Source: SZUA-309 sp965233675 (GTDB lineage Bacteria > Pseudomonadota > Gammaproteobacteria > Pseudomonadales > Azotimanducaceae). Taken from it: DNA of 64,000 nt. The position numbers and the translations under genes were made by a program. Positions within the stretch are counted from its first letter, which is position 1. The number at the start of each line of letters is the position of its first letter. Shown here piece after piece: positions 1 to 9,720 of the stretch. The notes under the pieces are model-generated. The model was not told the DNA's origin. It saw only the letters and a list, made by a program, of their open reading frames with translations, and searched no databases. The stretch spans positions 3,844,001-3,908,000 of the forward strand of contig OZ247498.1 in assembly GCA_965233675.1 (NCBI GenBank), in the 5' to 3' direction.

Positions 1-78
1 GTGACCAACGGTATTTTCGCATTCCAGGCGGCAGACCTGGTGCTCGTGGCCACCCCGAACGGAGTTGAACGGTTCTAG
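1..78 (+). CDS. rpiA: Ribose-5-phosphate isomerase A, C-terminal fragment (5' end outside window)
   Basis: The first 25 codons of frame 1 read through to TAG at 76-78. The peptide (..GIFAFQAADLVLVATPNGVERF) resembles the C-terminal strand of RpiA, which typically ends like GLFANRGADVALIGTPDGV. RpiA interconverts ribose-5-phosphate and ribulose-5-phosphate in the pentose phosphate pathway. In many gammaproteobacteria rpiA lies close to serA, which fits the gene at 1521. The stop overlaps the 3' end of the convergent dehydrogenase gene by four bases. The identification rests on a short tail only, so it is moderate. Confidence 0.6.
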   Translation: MTNGIFAFQAADLVLVATPNGVERF

Positions 79-1454
79 GCCACCTCGTCCGGTAGCAGCT
101 TGCCCGGGTTCATCACCTGATTCGGATCGAACACCTGCTTGAGACGGGCCATGAGGGCCATGTCCACCGCACTGCGGGTGAAGCCGAGAAATTCCCGTTT
201 CAGCAGCCCCACACCGTGCTCCGCGGAGATCGAACCGTCCCGCGATCGCACCGCCTCGAATATCTTCGGACTGATGGCGTGACAGCGATCGTAGAACGCA
301 TCGCCCGGCAGGTTGTCCGGTTTCAGGATGTTCAGATGCAGATTGCCGTCGCCAATATGGCCGTACCAGCAGACTTCGAAATCCGGATAGCTTGCCGCTA
401 CCAGCGCATCCACCTCCTCGATGAAGGCCGGCATCATGGAGATGCGCACGCTGAGATCGTTCTTGTACGGTGTATAGGGCGCAATACTCTCTGAGATGCC
501 CTCCCGAAGCGCCCAGAGATCGGCCGCCTGGCCTTCCGACTGACTCAGGACGCCATCGGTGACCCAGCCTTCGGCCACCGTCTGTTCGAACAGGCTCATG
601 GCCTGCTCCATGTCTCCTTCATCGAACTCCAGCAGCGCATAGAAAGGCACCGGCTCAGCGAGCGGGCGCTGCAGCGCCCGGTGGGCGAGCACCTTGGTCA
701 ACGCCATCTCGGAAAAAAATTCAAAGGCTGACAGCGTGAGCCCGGACTGAAAGGTGCCGAGCACCTTGAGGATATCCGGGAATTCGGGCACACCGAGCAC
801 CATGACGTGCTGTGGTACGGGGGCTTTCGCAAGCCGCATTTCCGCTTCAACCACCAGGCCCAGGGTGCCTTCTGCGCCGATGAACAGGTGGCGGAGGTCG
901 TAGCCGGTGGCGTTCTTGATGAGGCCGTGGTTGCAGTCGATCACCTCGCCGGCGCCGGTGACCACCTTGAGGCCTGCCACCCAGTCCCGGGTCAGCCCGT
1001 ACCGGATGACCTTGATGCCTCCGGCGTTGGTGGAAATATTCCCGCCGATCTGAGAAGAACCGGCGGAAGCGAAGTCCACCGGGTAGTAGAGGCCCTTCTC
1101 ATCGGCAAAATCCTGCAGTGTCTGAGTCACCACGCCCGCCTGGCAGCGCACCAGCCGATCTGCTTCGGAAAATTCGAGGATCTGATTCATGCGGTCGAAA
1201 GACACCACCACTTCGCCGTTCCCGGCCACCGCCCCTCCGGAAAGGCCCGTGCGTCCACCGGAAGGCACGAGCGCAAATCCTTCCTCGTTTGCCAGCCGGA
1301 CGAGCGCCACCACCTCGTCCACGGACTCCGGGAACACCACGGCCGAGGGCGCCACTTTGAAGCTGCGGGTCCAGTCGCAACCCCACTGGCTGAGGCTGTC
1401 CGGATCCCGTTTGAGCGTTCTGGCTGAAAACAATTCATCGAGGCCTTGGGGCAT
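75..1454 (-). CDS. FAD-linked D-2-hydroxyacid dehydrogenase (D-2-hydroxyglutarate/D-lactate dehydrogenase type)
   Basis: A 459-residue protein of the GlcD/D-2-hydroxyglutarate dehydrogenase family. The N-terminal half is an FAD-binding PCMH domain: the glycine-rich pyrophosphate loop GGRTGLSGGA is near residue 66 and GGNISTNAGG near 137. The C-terminal half is the FAD-oxidase C domain, with the metal-binding GHIGDGNLHLN near residue 368 and the late ISAEHGVG motif near 410. It oxidises a D-2-hydroxyacid to the 2-oxoacid and passes electrons to a flavoprotein or the respiratory chain. It is divergent from serA with only 66 bases between the starts. Because SerA can reduce 2-oxoglutarate to D-2-hydroxyglutarate, a role in recycling that by-product is likely. 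Glycolate or D-lactate cannot be excluded as substrate. Confidence 0.85.
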   Translation of the reverse strand: MPQGLDELFSARTLKRDPDSLSQWGCDWTRSFKVAPSAVVFPESVDEVVALVRLANEEGFALVPSGGRTGLSGGAVAGNGEVVVSFDRMNQILEFSEADRLVRCQAGVVTQTLQDFADEKGLYYPVDFASAGSSQIGGNISTNAGGIKVIRYGLTRDWVAGLKVVTGAGEVIDCNHGLIKNATGYDLRHLFIGAEGTLGLVVEAEMRLAKAPVPQHVMVLGVPEFPDILKVLGTFQSGLTLSAFEFFSEMALTKVLAHRALQRPLAEPVPFYALLEFDEGDMEQAMSLFEQTVAEGWVTDGVLSQSEGQAADLWALREGISESIAPYTPYKNDLSVRISMMPAFIEEVDALVAASYPDFEVCWYGHIGDGNLHLNILKPDNLPGDAFYDRCHAISPKIFEAVRSRDGSISAEHGVGLLKREFLGFTRSAVDMALMARLKQVFDPNQVMNPGKLLPDEVA

Positions 1455-1520
1455 TTCGTTTTGATCCTTCGGAAGAGTCGCTAGTATATCCGGCCTTTTG
1501 CAGGGGGCATCCAGAGCACC

Positions 1521-2750
1521 GTGACCGCAACCTCATTCGACAAGAATCGCATCAAGATCCTGCTCCTGGAGGGCGTACACCCCTGCGCCGTCGACGCGCT
1601 GAACCGGGATGGCTACGGCAACGTCATCGAAGTCAAAAGCGCCCTGCAGGGCGATGAACTGGCAGCAGCGCTGGCAGACGTGCACATGCTCGGCATCCGT
1701 TCCCGAACCCAGCTGACCGCAGAAGTGCTCGAGAAAGCCAACCGGCTCATGGCGGTCGGCTGTTTCTGCATCGGTACGAACCAGGTGGATCTGGGGGCGG
1801 CGCTCAGAAAGGGGGTGCCTGTATTCAATGCGCCCTATTCCAACACCCGGAGCGTGGCAGAACTGGTTCTGGCGGAAGCGATCCTGCTGCTCCGGGGGGT
1901 GCCGCAGAAAACGTCTCTGATGCATGAAGGGGTCTGGCAGAAGTCTGCGGCCGACGCCTTCGAAGTGCGCGGCAAGACCCTGGGCGTGATCGGCTACGGC
2001 AACATCGGATCCCAGCTCGGTGTGCTGGCGGAAGGACTCGGTATGAACGTGGTCTTCTACGATACGGTGCGCAAACTCAATCTCGGCAACGCCCGGCAGC
2101 TCGACGATCTCGGAGAGCTCCTGGCCACGGCGGACGTGGTCAGCATGCATGTGCCCGCGACCAGGGCCACCGCAAACATGATGAACGCGGATGCCCTGGC
2201 CCGGATGAAGGATTCGGCGGTGCTGATCAACGCCTCCCGTGGCAACGTGGTGGATATCGGTGCGCTTGCGGGACGGATCCGCGACGGCCGGCTGCTTGGC
2301 GCTGCCATCGACGTCTTTCCGGAAGAGCCGAAATCCAACAACGAACCTTTCCGCTCGGAACTGCGCAACCTGCCCAACGTCATCCTCACACCACATATCG
2401 GTGGCAGCACCCAGGAAGCTCAGGAGAACATCGGCCGGGAAGTGGCGGAAAAACTGATCCGTTATTCGGACAACGGCTCCACCCGCACGGCCGTCAACTT
2501 TCCCGAAGTGGCTCTGCCCGAACATCCAGGCCAGCATCGTCTGCTGCATATCCACGAAAACACACCCGGCATCCTGTCGGCCATCAACCAGGCACTCTCG
2601 GAGGCCAGCGTGAACGTGGCCGGCCAGTATCTGCAGACTCAGGGTGATGTGGGCTATGTGGTGATCGATATCGAGGCGGACTACAGCCAGGATGTGCGGG
2701 CGGCCCTATCGGCCGTACCCGGCACGATCCGGACCCGGGTACTCTACTGA
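1521..2750 (+). CDS. serA: D-3-phosphoglycerate dehydrogenase
   Basis: A 409-residue protein matching E. coli-type SerA (about 410 residues). It catalyses the first step of serine synthesis, oxidising 3-phosphoglycerate with NAD. The substrate-binding domain flanks a Rossmann domain with GVIGYGNIGSQLG near residue 155. The catalytic Arg/Glu/His are in the regions NASRGNVVD, FPEEP and LTPHIGGST, and a C-terminal ACT domain (about residues 335-409) is the likely serine sensor. The start is GTG; no upstream ATG is available before the divergent dehydrogenase gene. It shares a 66-base promoter interval with that gene. Confidence 0.95.
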   Translation: MTATSFDKNRIKILLLEGVHPCAVDALNRDGYGNVIEVKSALQGDELAAALADVHMLGIRSRTQLTAEVLEKANRLMAVGCFCIGTNQVDLGAALRKGVPVFNAPYSNTRSVAELVLAEAILLLRGVPQKTSLMHEGVWQKSAADAFEVRGKTLGVIGYGNIGSQLGVLAEGLGMNVVFYDTVRKLNLGNARQLDDLGELLATADVVSMHVPATRATANMMNADALARMKDSAVLINASRGNVVDIGALAGRIRDGRLLGAAIDVFPEEPKSNNEPFRSELRNLPNVILTPHIGGSTQEAQENIGREVAEKLIRYSDNGSTRTAVNFPEVALPEHPGQHRLLHIHENTPGILSAINQALSEASVNVAGQYLQTQGDVGYVVIDIEADYSQDVRAALSAVPGTIRTRVLY

Positions 2751-2771
2751 TCCAGATATCCTGACCGCACC

Positions 2772-2833
2772 GCAGAGCGTGAAGGGTCCGGATACGGTTT
2801 CACGCACTCCCGCTCGGGCGCTCCACGCTCTGC
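2772..2833. repeat. 10-bp inverted repeat downstream of serA
   Basis: The arms GCAGAGCGTG (2772-2781) and CACGCTCTGC (2824-2833) are perfect complements separated by 42 bases. They lie in the 131-base gap between the convergent ends of serA and the hydrolase gene. The repeat could form the base of a transcript-end hairpin for either gene, but the loop is long and there is no T-run, so it is not a typical intrinsic terminator. Nothing else is visible in this gap. Confidence 0.4.
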
Positions 2834-2881
2834 CCGATGACGTCGGATGGTAGATCGGTGGCGGTGACGGTCTTGTATGGA

Positions 2882-3865
2882 TCAACCGCGCAAGCGGGGG
2901 CTCAGCCAGTCGAAGATCTGCTGGCGGATCTCGGCGGATTCGTTCACCAGGTGATGACGGGCTTCGGGGATTTCCAGGTAGGTGGGACGGGTGAGAGCGT
3001 TCAGCACCCCCATGTTGTGCTGCCAGTCCACGGTCTCATCCGCGTGCCCCTGCACCACCAGCGGCTCGAAGGGTAGTTCGGCGCGGGCTTCGAATGTTCT
3101 GAACCACCGGGCCATGGCGGTCACCCACTGCACCGGCAGCACCATGGGTGCCAGCGGATCACGGCGCTGAAGTTCGAGAAATTCCGCGTTTTCCGCATTG
3201 GCGGTGATGTTCCGGGGCCGTGCCTTGATGGTGTATCTGGCCAGGTAATAGGCCCAGCGGGCCCACTGCCAGTTCGCTGGCCGGATGAGGGGGGCAAGCA
3301 GCACCACCTCCTTGAAGCCGTGGTCGGGCGAGCGGGCCAGGTATTCCATGGCGATGGCGCCACCCATGGACTGGCCGACGATGTACCAGGGTCCGGGCAG
3401 ACTCGCCTGGTAGTGCACGATCACCTCCGACAGCGCCGCCACATACTCGTCGAAGCTGCCGATGCTGGCTCGTTCACCACTCGACAGGCCATGACCCGGC
3501 TGGTCGAAGGTGACCACGGTCAGCGACTGTTCGAGCAGGAAGCCGATCAGATGGCCATACAGGCCGACGTGGTCGTAGTAGCCATGGCAGACGATCGCGG
3601 TTCCGCGGGCGGCCGGATGTTCGAAACGCTGAACCACCACCTGGTGATGACCGCTCTCGATCCAGCCCATGGTGTGCTCGACGCCAGGCACCGTGGCTGA
3701 GAAATCCAGATTGTAAAAGCCCGTGTAGGCCGTCAGGGCCGGGGGCGCCGTGCTGCTGTGCGCCTCAGGCAGGGGGGTCAGTGCCCGACTGAGTGCTTCC
3801 GGATCGAAGCTGCCCTGCCCTCGGGTGTCCTTCCGCTTCTCCTCGGTCTGGTCTTCAGCCGCCAT
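2882..3865 (-). CDS. Alpha/beta hydrolase, monoacylglycerol lipase-like (serine aminopeptidase S33 family)
   Basis: A 327-residue cytoplasmic protein with an alpha/beta-hydrolase core. The strand before the oxyanion region is VCHGYYDHVG, the nucleophile elbow is GQSMGG near residue 165, the acid is probably the Asp in GHADETVDW near 275, and the catalytic His is in ARHHLVNE near 304. This order and the HGYYDH motif resemble PldB/monoacylglycerol-lipase-type lysophospholipases. The first 45 residues are polar and look disordered. No signal peptide is seen. It sits alone between convergent serA and co-directional fba (43 bases upstream), so the neighbours do not fix the substrate. Confidence 0.75.
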   Translation of the reverse strand: MAAEDQTEEKRKDTRGQGSFDPEALSRALTPLPEAHSSTAPPALTAYTGFYNLDFSATVPGVEHTMGWIESGHHQVVVQRFEHPAARGTAIVCHGYYDHVGLYGHLIGFLLEQSLTVVTFDQPGHGLSSGERASIGSFDEYVAALSEVIVHYQASLPGPWYIVGQSMGGAIAMEYLARSPDHGFKEVVLLAPLIRPANWQWARWAYYLARYTIKARPRNITANAENAEFLELQRRDPLAPMVLPVQWVTAMARWFRTFEARAELPFEPLVVQGHADETVDWQHNMGVLNALTRPTYLEIPEARHHLVNESAEIRQQIFDWLSPRLRG

Positions 3866-3908
3866 GACTCACCGCTCAGGCTGCACAGCCGTCTCGTGGC
3901 CTGACTTG

Positions 3909-4973
3909 TCAGTTGACCACTGGATCCAGGCTGCCGCTGGCATACTGACCGAACATGTCTTCCAGCGAAGAGACGCTGATTTTTCCGGCATTGCCCGCCG
4001 TACCGAACGCCTGGTATCGATCCACCACCACCTGCTTCATGGCCTTCTGGGATTCAGCGAGATACTTGCGTGGATCGAACTCGGCTTTGTGGCCGGCCAT
4101 GAAGCTGCGGATGGCCGCCGTGGAGGCCAGGCGAAGATCCGTATCGATGTTCACCTTGCGCACGCCGTGGCGAATGCCTTCCTGAATTTCTTCCACCGGT
4201 ACGCCGTAAGTCTCCGGGATCTCGCCACCGAATTCGTTGATGATGGCGAGCAGGTCCTGAGGCACGGACGACGATCCGTGCATCACTAGGTGTGTGTTGG
4301 GAATCCGCTTGTGGATCTCCTTCACCCGGTCGATGGCCAGAATATCCCCCGTGGGTGGACGGGAGAACTTGTAGGCGCCATGCGATGTGCCGATGGCGAT
4401 GGCGAGGGCGTCCACGCCCGTCTGCTTGACGAAGTCGGCCGCCTGCTCCGGGTCCGTAAGCAGCATATCCATGGACAGAGTCCCTTCGGCGCCAACACCA
4501 TCTTCTTCACCCGCCTCGCCGGTTTCCAGACTGCCGAGGCAGCCCAGCTCACCCTCCACTGAAACGCCGCAGGCATGGGCCATGTCGACGGTCTGCCGGG
4601 TCACCGCCACGTTGTAGTCGTAGCTGGCCGGCGTCTTCTGATCTTCTTCCAGCGATCCGTCCATCATCACCGAAGAGAAGCCCAGCTGAATGGACCGCTG
4701 GCAGACAGCGGGTGAGGCGCCATGATCCTGATGCATGCAGACGGGAATGTGGGGGAATTCTTCGATGGCGGCGAGAATGAGATGGCGCAGGAAATTGGGC
4801 CCCGCATATTTTCTCGCCCCGGCAGAGGCCTGAACGATCACGGGGGAATCCGTCTCGTGGGCACCCTCCATGATGGCCCGCATCTGTTCCAGATTGTTCA
4901 CGTTGAACGCGGGCACGCCGTAGTCATGTTCTGCCGCGTGGTCGAGAAGCTGTCGCATGCTGATGAGTGCCAT
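3909..4973 (-). CDS. fba: Class II fructose-1,6-bisphosphate aldolase
   Basis: A 354-residue zinc-dependent aldolase of the longer class IIB type (often called the Calvin-cycle subtype). It interconverts fructose-1,6-bisphosphate with dihydroxyacetone phosphate plus glyceraldehyde-3-phosphate. Visible motifs are the catalytic/zinc region CMHQDHGAS near residue 78, the second zinc histidine in GTSHGAYKF, the third in LVMHGSSSVP, and the phosphate-binding VNIDTDLRLA. It is the last gene of the minus-strand run tkt-pgk-fba, 55 bases after pgk, which suggests co-transcription. Confidence 0.95.
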   Translation of the reverse strand: MALISMRQLLDHAAEHDYGVPAFNVNNLEQMRAIMEGAHETDSPVIVQASAGARKYAGPNFLRHLILAAIEEFPHIPVCMHQDHGASPAVCQRSIQLGFSSVMMDGSLEEDQKTPASYDYNVAVTRQTVDMAHACGVSVEGELGCLGSLETGEAGEEDGVGAEGTLSMDMLLTDPEQAADFVKQTGVDALAIAIGTSHGAYKFSRPPTGDILAIDRVKEIHKRIPNTHLVMHGSSSVPQDLLAIINEFGGEIPETYGVPVEEIQEGIRHGVRKVNIDTDLRLASTAAIRSFMAGHKAEFDPRKYLAESQKAMKQVVVDRYQAFGTAGNAGKISVSSLEDMFGQYASGSLDPVVN

Positions 4974-5028
4974 TATCTTTTCCCTCTGGTTTTACTTACT
5001 GATCCGTGCCGCTGTAACTGATGAACGC

Positions 5029-6198
5029 TCATCCCTGGGCCCGCTCTGCGAGGACGGCCACTGCCGGGAGCGTCTTGCCTTCCACAAACTCGAGAAAGGC
5101 GCCGCCCGCGGTGGAGATATAGCTCATGCCCTCGCGCAGACCATATTTATCGATGGCGGCCAGGGTATCGCCACCACCCGCGATGGAGAAGGCTGCGCCG
5201 CCGGCAATGGCTTCGCCGAGCACCCGGGTGCCCTCACCGAACTGATCGAACTCGAACACGCCGACCGGGCCATTCCAGAGCACCGTACCCGCATCGCTCA
5301 GCATGGCGGCCATGCGACGGGCGGTTTCCGGGCCGATATCGAGAATCATCTCGTCTTCAGCCACCTCGTCCACAGCCCTGAGCACGGCCGGCTCCCCTTC
5401 ATCGAAGGCCTTGCCCACCATCACATCCACCGGCAGGGGCACCTCCACTTTCGCCGCGATCTTCTTCGCCGCCTCCAGGAGGTCGGCTTCGTGCAGCGAT
5501 TTGCCCACACTGTGCCCGGCAGCCGCAATGAAAGTGTTGGCAATGCCGCCGCCCACGATGATCCGATCCGCAATGTCGGCCAGCGCGCCAAGCACTTCCA
5601 GCTTGGTGGAGACCTTGGCGCCGCCGACAATGGCCACCAGAGGTCGTGCCGGGTCAGCCAGCGCCTGTTCGAGCGCGGCCAGCTCCCTGACCAGCAACGG
5701 ACCGGCACAGGCGATCGGCGCATGACGGGCAACCCCATGAGTCGAGGCCTGCGCCCGGTGCGCGGTGGCGAAGGCATCCATCACGAAGACATCACAGATC
5801 GCGGCAAGTCGGCGGGCGAGCGCGTCGTCGTCCTTTTTCTCGCCGGCCAGAAATCTGACGTTTTCCAGCAGCAACACCTGTCCGGGGTCAGGGTCTGCGT
5901 CTTCCGGTGTGGCGACCAACGGCACCGGCTGGCCCAGTGCATCGGCAAGCACCCTGGCCACCGGCGCCAGGGAGGAGGCCGGATCAACCTGGCCTTCTTC
6001 CGGTCGACCCAGGTGGGACATGACGATCACGGCGGCACCCGCGGCCAGTGCGGCGCGAATGGTTGGCAGCGCAGCCTGGATACGCGCGTCGTTGGCGACC
6101 GCACCATCTTTCAACGGGACGTTCAGATCTTCCCGGATCAGCACCCGCTTTCCAGCGAGATCCAGATCCACCATCTCCAGGCGGGGCAGCACGTTCAC
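5029..6198 (-). CDS. pgk: Phosphoglycerate kinase
   Basis: A 389-residue protein of standard bacterial PGK length. It transfers phosphate between 1,3-bisphosphoglycerate and ADP in glycolysis and gluconeogenesis. The N-terminal substrate motif is RVLIREDLNVPLKDG, followed by VIVMSHLGRP, the nucleotide-binding GGAKVSTKLEVLG near residue 200, LWNGPVGVFE near 305 and the glycine-rich SIAGGGDTLAA near 342. It sits 58 bases downstream of tkt and upstream of fba. In many relatives a gap/epd gene separates tkt and pgk; here none is present. Confidence 0.96.
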   Translation of the reverse strand: MNVLPRLEMVDLDLAGKRVLIREDLNVPLKDGAVANDARIQAALPTIRAALAAGAAVIVMSHLGRPEEGQVDPASSLAPVARVLADALGQPVPLVATPEDADPDPGQVLLLENVRFLAGEKKDDDALARRLAAICDVFVMDAFATAHRAQASTHGVARHAPIACAGPLLVRELAALEQALADPARPLVAIVGGAKVSTKLEVLGALADIADRIIVGGGIANTFIAAAGHSVGKSLHEADLLEAAKKIAAKVEVPLPVDVMVGKAFDEGEPAVLRAVDEVAEDEMILDIGPETARRMAAMLSDAGTVLWNGPVGVFEFDQFGEGTRVLGEAIAGGAAFSIAGGGDTLAAIDKYGLREGMSYISTAGGAFLEFVEGKTLPAVAVLAERAQG

Positions 6199-6256
6199 CG
6201 TCTTCCTATCCTCAATTCAGTCAAACCGCCATTTTCCCTCAAAGACCGGAGGGCTT

Positions 6257-8251
6257 TTATGAGCCGCCTGTAACTGCGCGGGCCGTTGCCACCACATTCT
6301 CCAGCGTCATGCCGAGCTCAGCCATGGCCACCGGCCCCGGCGCCGACAGACCGAAGCGATCGATGCCCACCACGGCGCCATCCAGTCCAACGAATTTGCG
6401 CCAGTAATCAGGATGACCCGCTTCAACGGCAACGCGCGCACGACAGGTCGACGGCAGTACCGACTCCCGATAGTCCGCATCCTGAGCCAGAAACACATCG
6501 GTACTGGGCATTGAAACCACCCGCACACCGAGGCCGTCTTCGCTGAGCGCTTCGGCGGCCTGCACGGTCATTTCAACTTCAGAGCCGGTGGCGATCAGAA
6601 TCACGTCCAGATCGCCGGATTCACGCACCAGGACATAACCGCCCCGGGCGATGTCGGCAAAGGCCGACGGGTCACGTGCTTCGATCCGCGTTTTCTGCCG
6701 GGTGAAAATAAGAGCGCTCGGTGTGGCGCGCCCGGTGGCCCCGCCACCGAGGGCATGATGCCAGGCGAAGGCGGATTCCACCGTGTCGCAGGGGCGCCAG
6801 GTGGAAAGACCGGGCGTGGTGCGCAGGTTGGTCAACTGCTCCACCGGCTGGTGGGTGGGGCCGTCTTCGCCAACCGCAACCGAATCGTGGGTATAGACGA
6901 ATATATTCGGCACACCCATGAGGGCGGCCAGGCGCACGGCGTTGCGTGCATATTCCATGAACACCAGAAAAGTGCCGGAGAACGGCCGGTAACCGCCATG
7001 CAGGGTCATTCCGTTGGTGATGGCCGACATGCCGAACTCCCGCACACCGTAGCTGAGATACCGATCGGCTTCTGCGCCGCTCCAGCGGGTGCCGTTGGAA
7101 CCGGTGAGGTCCGCTGAACCACCGAACAGCTCCGGTACCCGGCCGGCCAGAGCCCCGATGCAGGCCTGTGAGGATTTGCGGGTTTCCAGCGCCCCCCCTT
7201 CCGCCTGAGCCTCACGGGCCAGGGCTTTCAGGTCTTCGTCCCAGCCCTGGGGCAGTTCGCCCGCCATACGGCGCTCGAACTCCGCCGCCAGATCCGGATG
7301 GGCGGCCCGATACGCCTCGAAAAGCGTGGACCAGTCAGACTGAGCGGCGGCACCGGCTGCCCGGCAGTCCCAGTCCGCGTAGATGCGTTCCGGAATCACG
7401 AAGGGGGCATCGCCCCAGTTGAGCTCGCCCCGGGCAAGTGCAATCTCGTCTTCACCGAGGGCTGCGCCGTGTGCACCGGCCGTGCCCGCTTTGTTCGGGG
7501 AGCCGAATCCGATCACCGTCCGGGTGCAGACGAGGGTCGGCCGGCCATCGCTCCGCCGGGCCTCCTGCAGCGCCTGCTTCACGGCCTCGCCGTCGTGGCC
7601 ATCGACGTTGCGGATCACGCGCCAGCCGTAGGATTCGAACCGCGCGGGCACATCCTCGGAGAACCAGGCGTCGACTTCACCATCGATGGAGATGCCGTTG
7701 TCGTCGTACAGGCAGATGAGTTTGCCCAGACCCAGCGTACCGGCCAGCGACGCGGCTTCATGGGAGATGCCTTCCATCAGACAACCATCTCCGGCAATCA
7801 CCCAGGTGTGATGGTCGACCACGTCGAATCCATCCCGATTGAAGGATTCAGCAAGTTTCTTTTCGGCAAGGGCCATGCCCACCGCATTCGCCAGGCCCTG
7901 GCCCAGCGGGCCGGTGGTGGTCTCAACCCCCGGGCACTCGCCATACTCGGGGTGGCCGGCGGTCTTCGAGTGCAACTGCCGGAAGGCACGGATATCGTCG
8001 ATGCTGACCGCATACCCGGTGAGGTGCAGGGCAGCGTAGAGGAGCATGGACGAATGTCCGTTCGAGAGCACCACTCGATCCCGGTCTGCCCAGGCCGGAT
8101 CCGCCGGATTGTGTTTCAGCATTTCGCGCCAGAGCACTTCGGCCACGTCGGCCAGGCCCATGGGCGCGCCCGGATGGCCGGAATTCGCCGCCTGGACCGC
8201 ATCCATGGCAAGCGCGCGGATAGCGTTTGCCCGTTCGATTCTCGATGACAT
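6257..8251 (-). CDS. tkt: Transketolase
   Basis: A 664-residue thiamine-diphosphate enzyme of the non-oxidative pentose phosphate pathway, the same size as E. coli TktA. Diagnostic segments are SGHPGAPMGLADVAEVLW near residue 24, the TPP/Mg-binding GDGCLMEGISHEA near 155, and the pyrimidine-domain motif HDSVAVGEDGPTHQP near 472. It is the first gene of a minus-strand cluster with pgk and fba and is divergent from metK across a 228-base interval. With rpiA at the window start, two pentose phosphate enzymes lie within 8 kb. Confidence 0.96.
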   Translation of the reverse strand: MSSRIERANAIRALAMDAVQAANSGHPGAPMGLADVAEVLWREMLKHNPADPAWADRDRVVLSNGHSSMLLYAALHLTGYAVSIDDIRAFRQLHSKTAGHPEYGECPGVETTTGPLGQGLANAVGMALAEKKLAESFNRDGFDVVDHHTWVIAGDGCLMEGISHEAASLAGTLGLGKLICLYDDNGISIDGEVDAWFSEDVPARFESYGWRVIRNVDGHDGEAVKQALQEARRSDGRPTLVCTRTVIGFGSPNKAGTAGAHGAALGEDEIALARGELNWGDAPFVIPERIYADWDCRAAGAAAQSDWSTLFEAYRAAHPDLAAEFERRMAGELPQGWDEDLKALAREAQAEGGALETRKSSQACIGALAGRVPELFGGSADLTGSNGTRWSGAEADRYLSYGVREFGMSAITNGMTLHGGYRPFSGTFLVFMEYARNAVRLAALMGVPNIFVYTHDSVAVGEDGPTHQPVEQLTNLRTTPGLSTWRPCDTVESAFAWHHALGGGATGRATPSALIFTRQKTRIEARDPSAFADIARGGYVLVRESGDLDVILIATGSEVEMTVQAAEALSEDGLGVRVVSMPSTDVFLAQDADYRESVLPSTCRARVAVEAGHPDYWRKFVGLDGAVVGIDRFGLSAPGPVAMAELGMTLENVVATARAVTGGS

Positions 8252-8479
8252 GTCATCCCCCAGAAAAAGAGGCCTGAAAACCGGCCCCGGAAAAAGCGGC
8301 GCTATTGTCGTTAAAGGGACTCATGAGCGCAATTCACGGCCGATCGCGTCCGACTAATAGTCTCACATCTGGCCACAATCCTTAGCGATCAATGAGTTAG
8401 AATGCACGACCTTTCGGTCCGCTGACTGCCGGCCGAGCTTGAATCACCCAATAAACTCCTAAAAAAGAGCGGGGAAAGC

Positions 8480-9634
<1,155 letters not shown>

Positions 9635-9645
9635 TCGTCTTCGTG

Positions 9646-9669
9646 CTCGCGCCGGTGATCCGGTGCGAG
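9646..9669 (+). other. Hairpin between metK and metF
   Basis: CTCGCGCCGG (9646-9655) and CCGGTGCGAG (9660-9669) pair along ten positions, one of them a G-U wobble, around a TGAT loop. It starts 12 bases after the metK stop. There is no following T-run, so it is not a canonical intrinsic terminator. It may act as an mRNA 3'-end stabiliser, a pause or an attenuator before metF. Confidence 0.45.
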
Positions 9670-9720
9670 TGACCAACGAGGACGGCCGGCGGGCAGCCAG
9701 CAGCAACCGGGTTCACCTTG

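Noticed and set aside
4957..6273. Plus-strand open frame (438 codons) antisense to pgk
   Set aside because: Shadow of pgk; its translation is rich in His/Arg/Gly without family features.
8252..8479. SAM riboswitch upstream of metK
   Set aside because: I could not find the conserved core of a known SAM-binding riboswitch; only ordinary leader sequence is visible. A covariance search would be decisive.
9635..9720. SAH riboswitch upstream of metF
   Set aside because: The conserved GAGGAGCGCTGC-like core is absent; only a simple hairpin is present.
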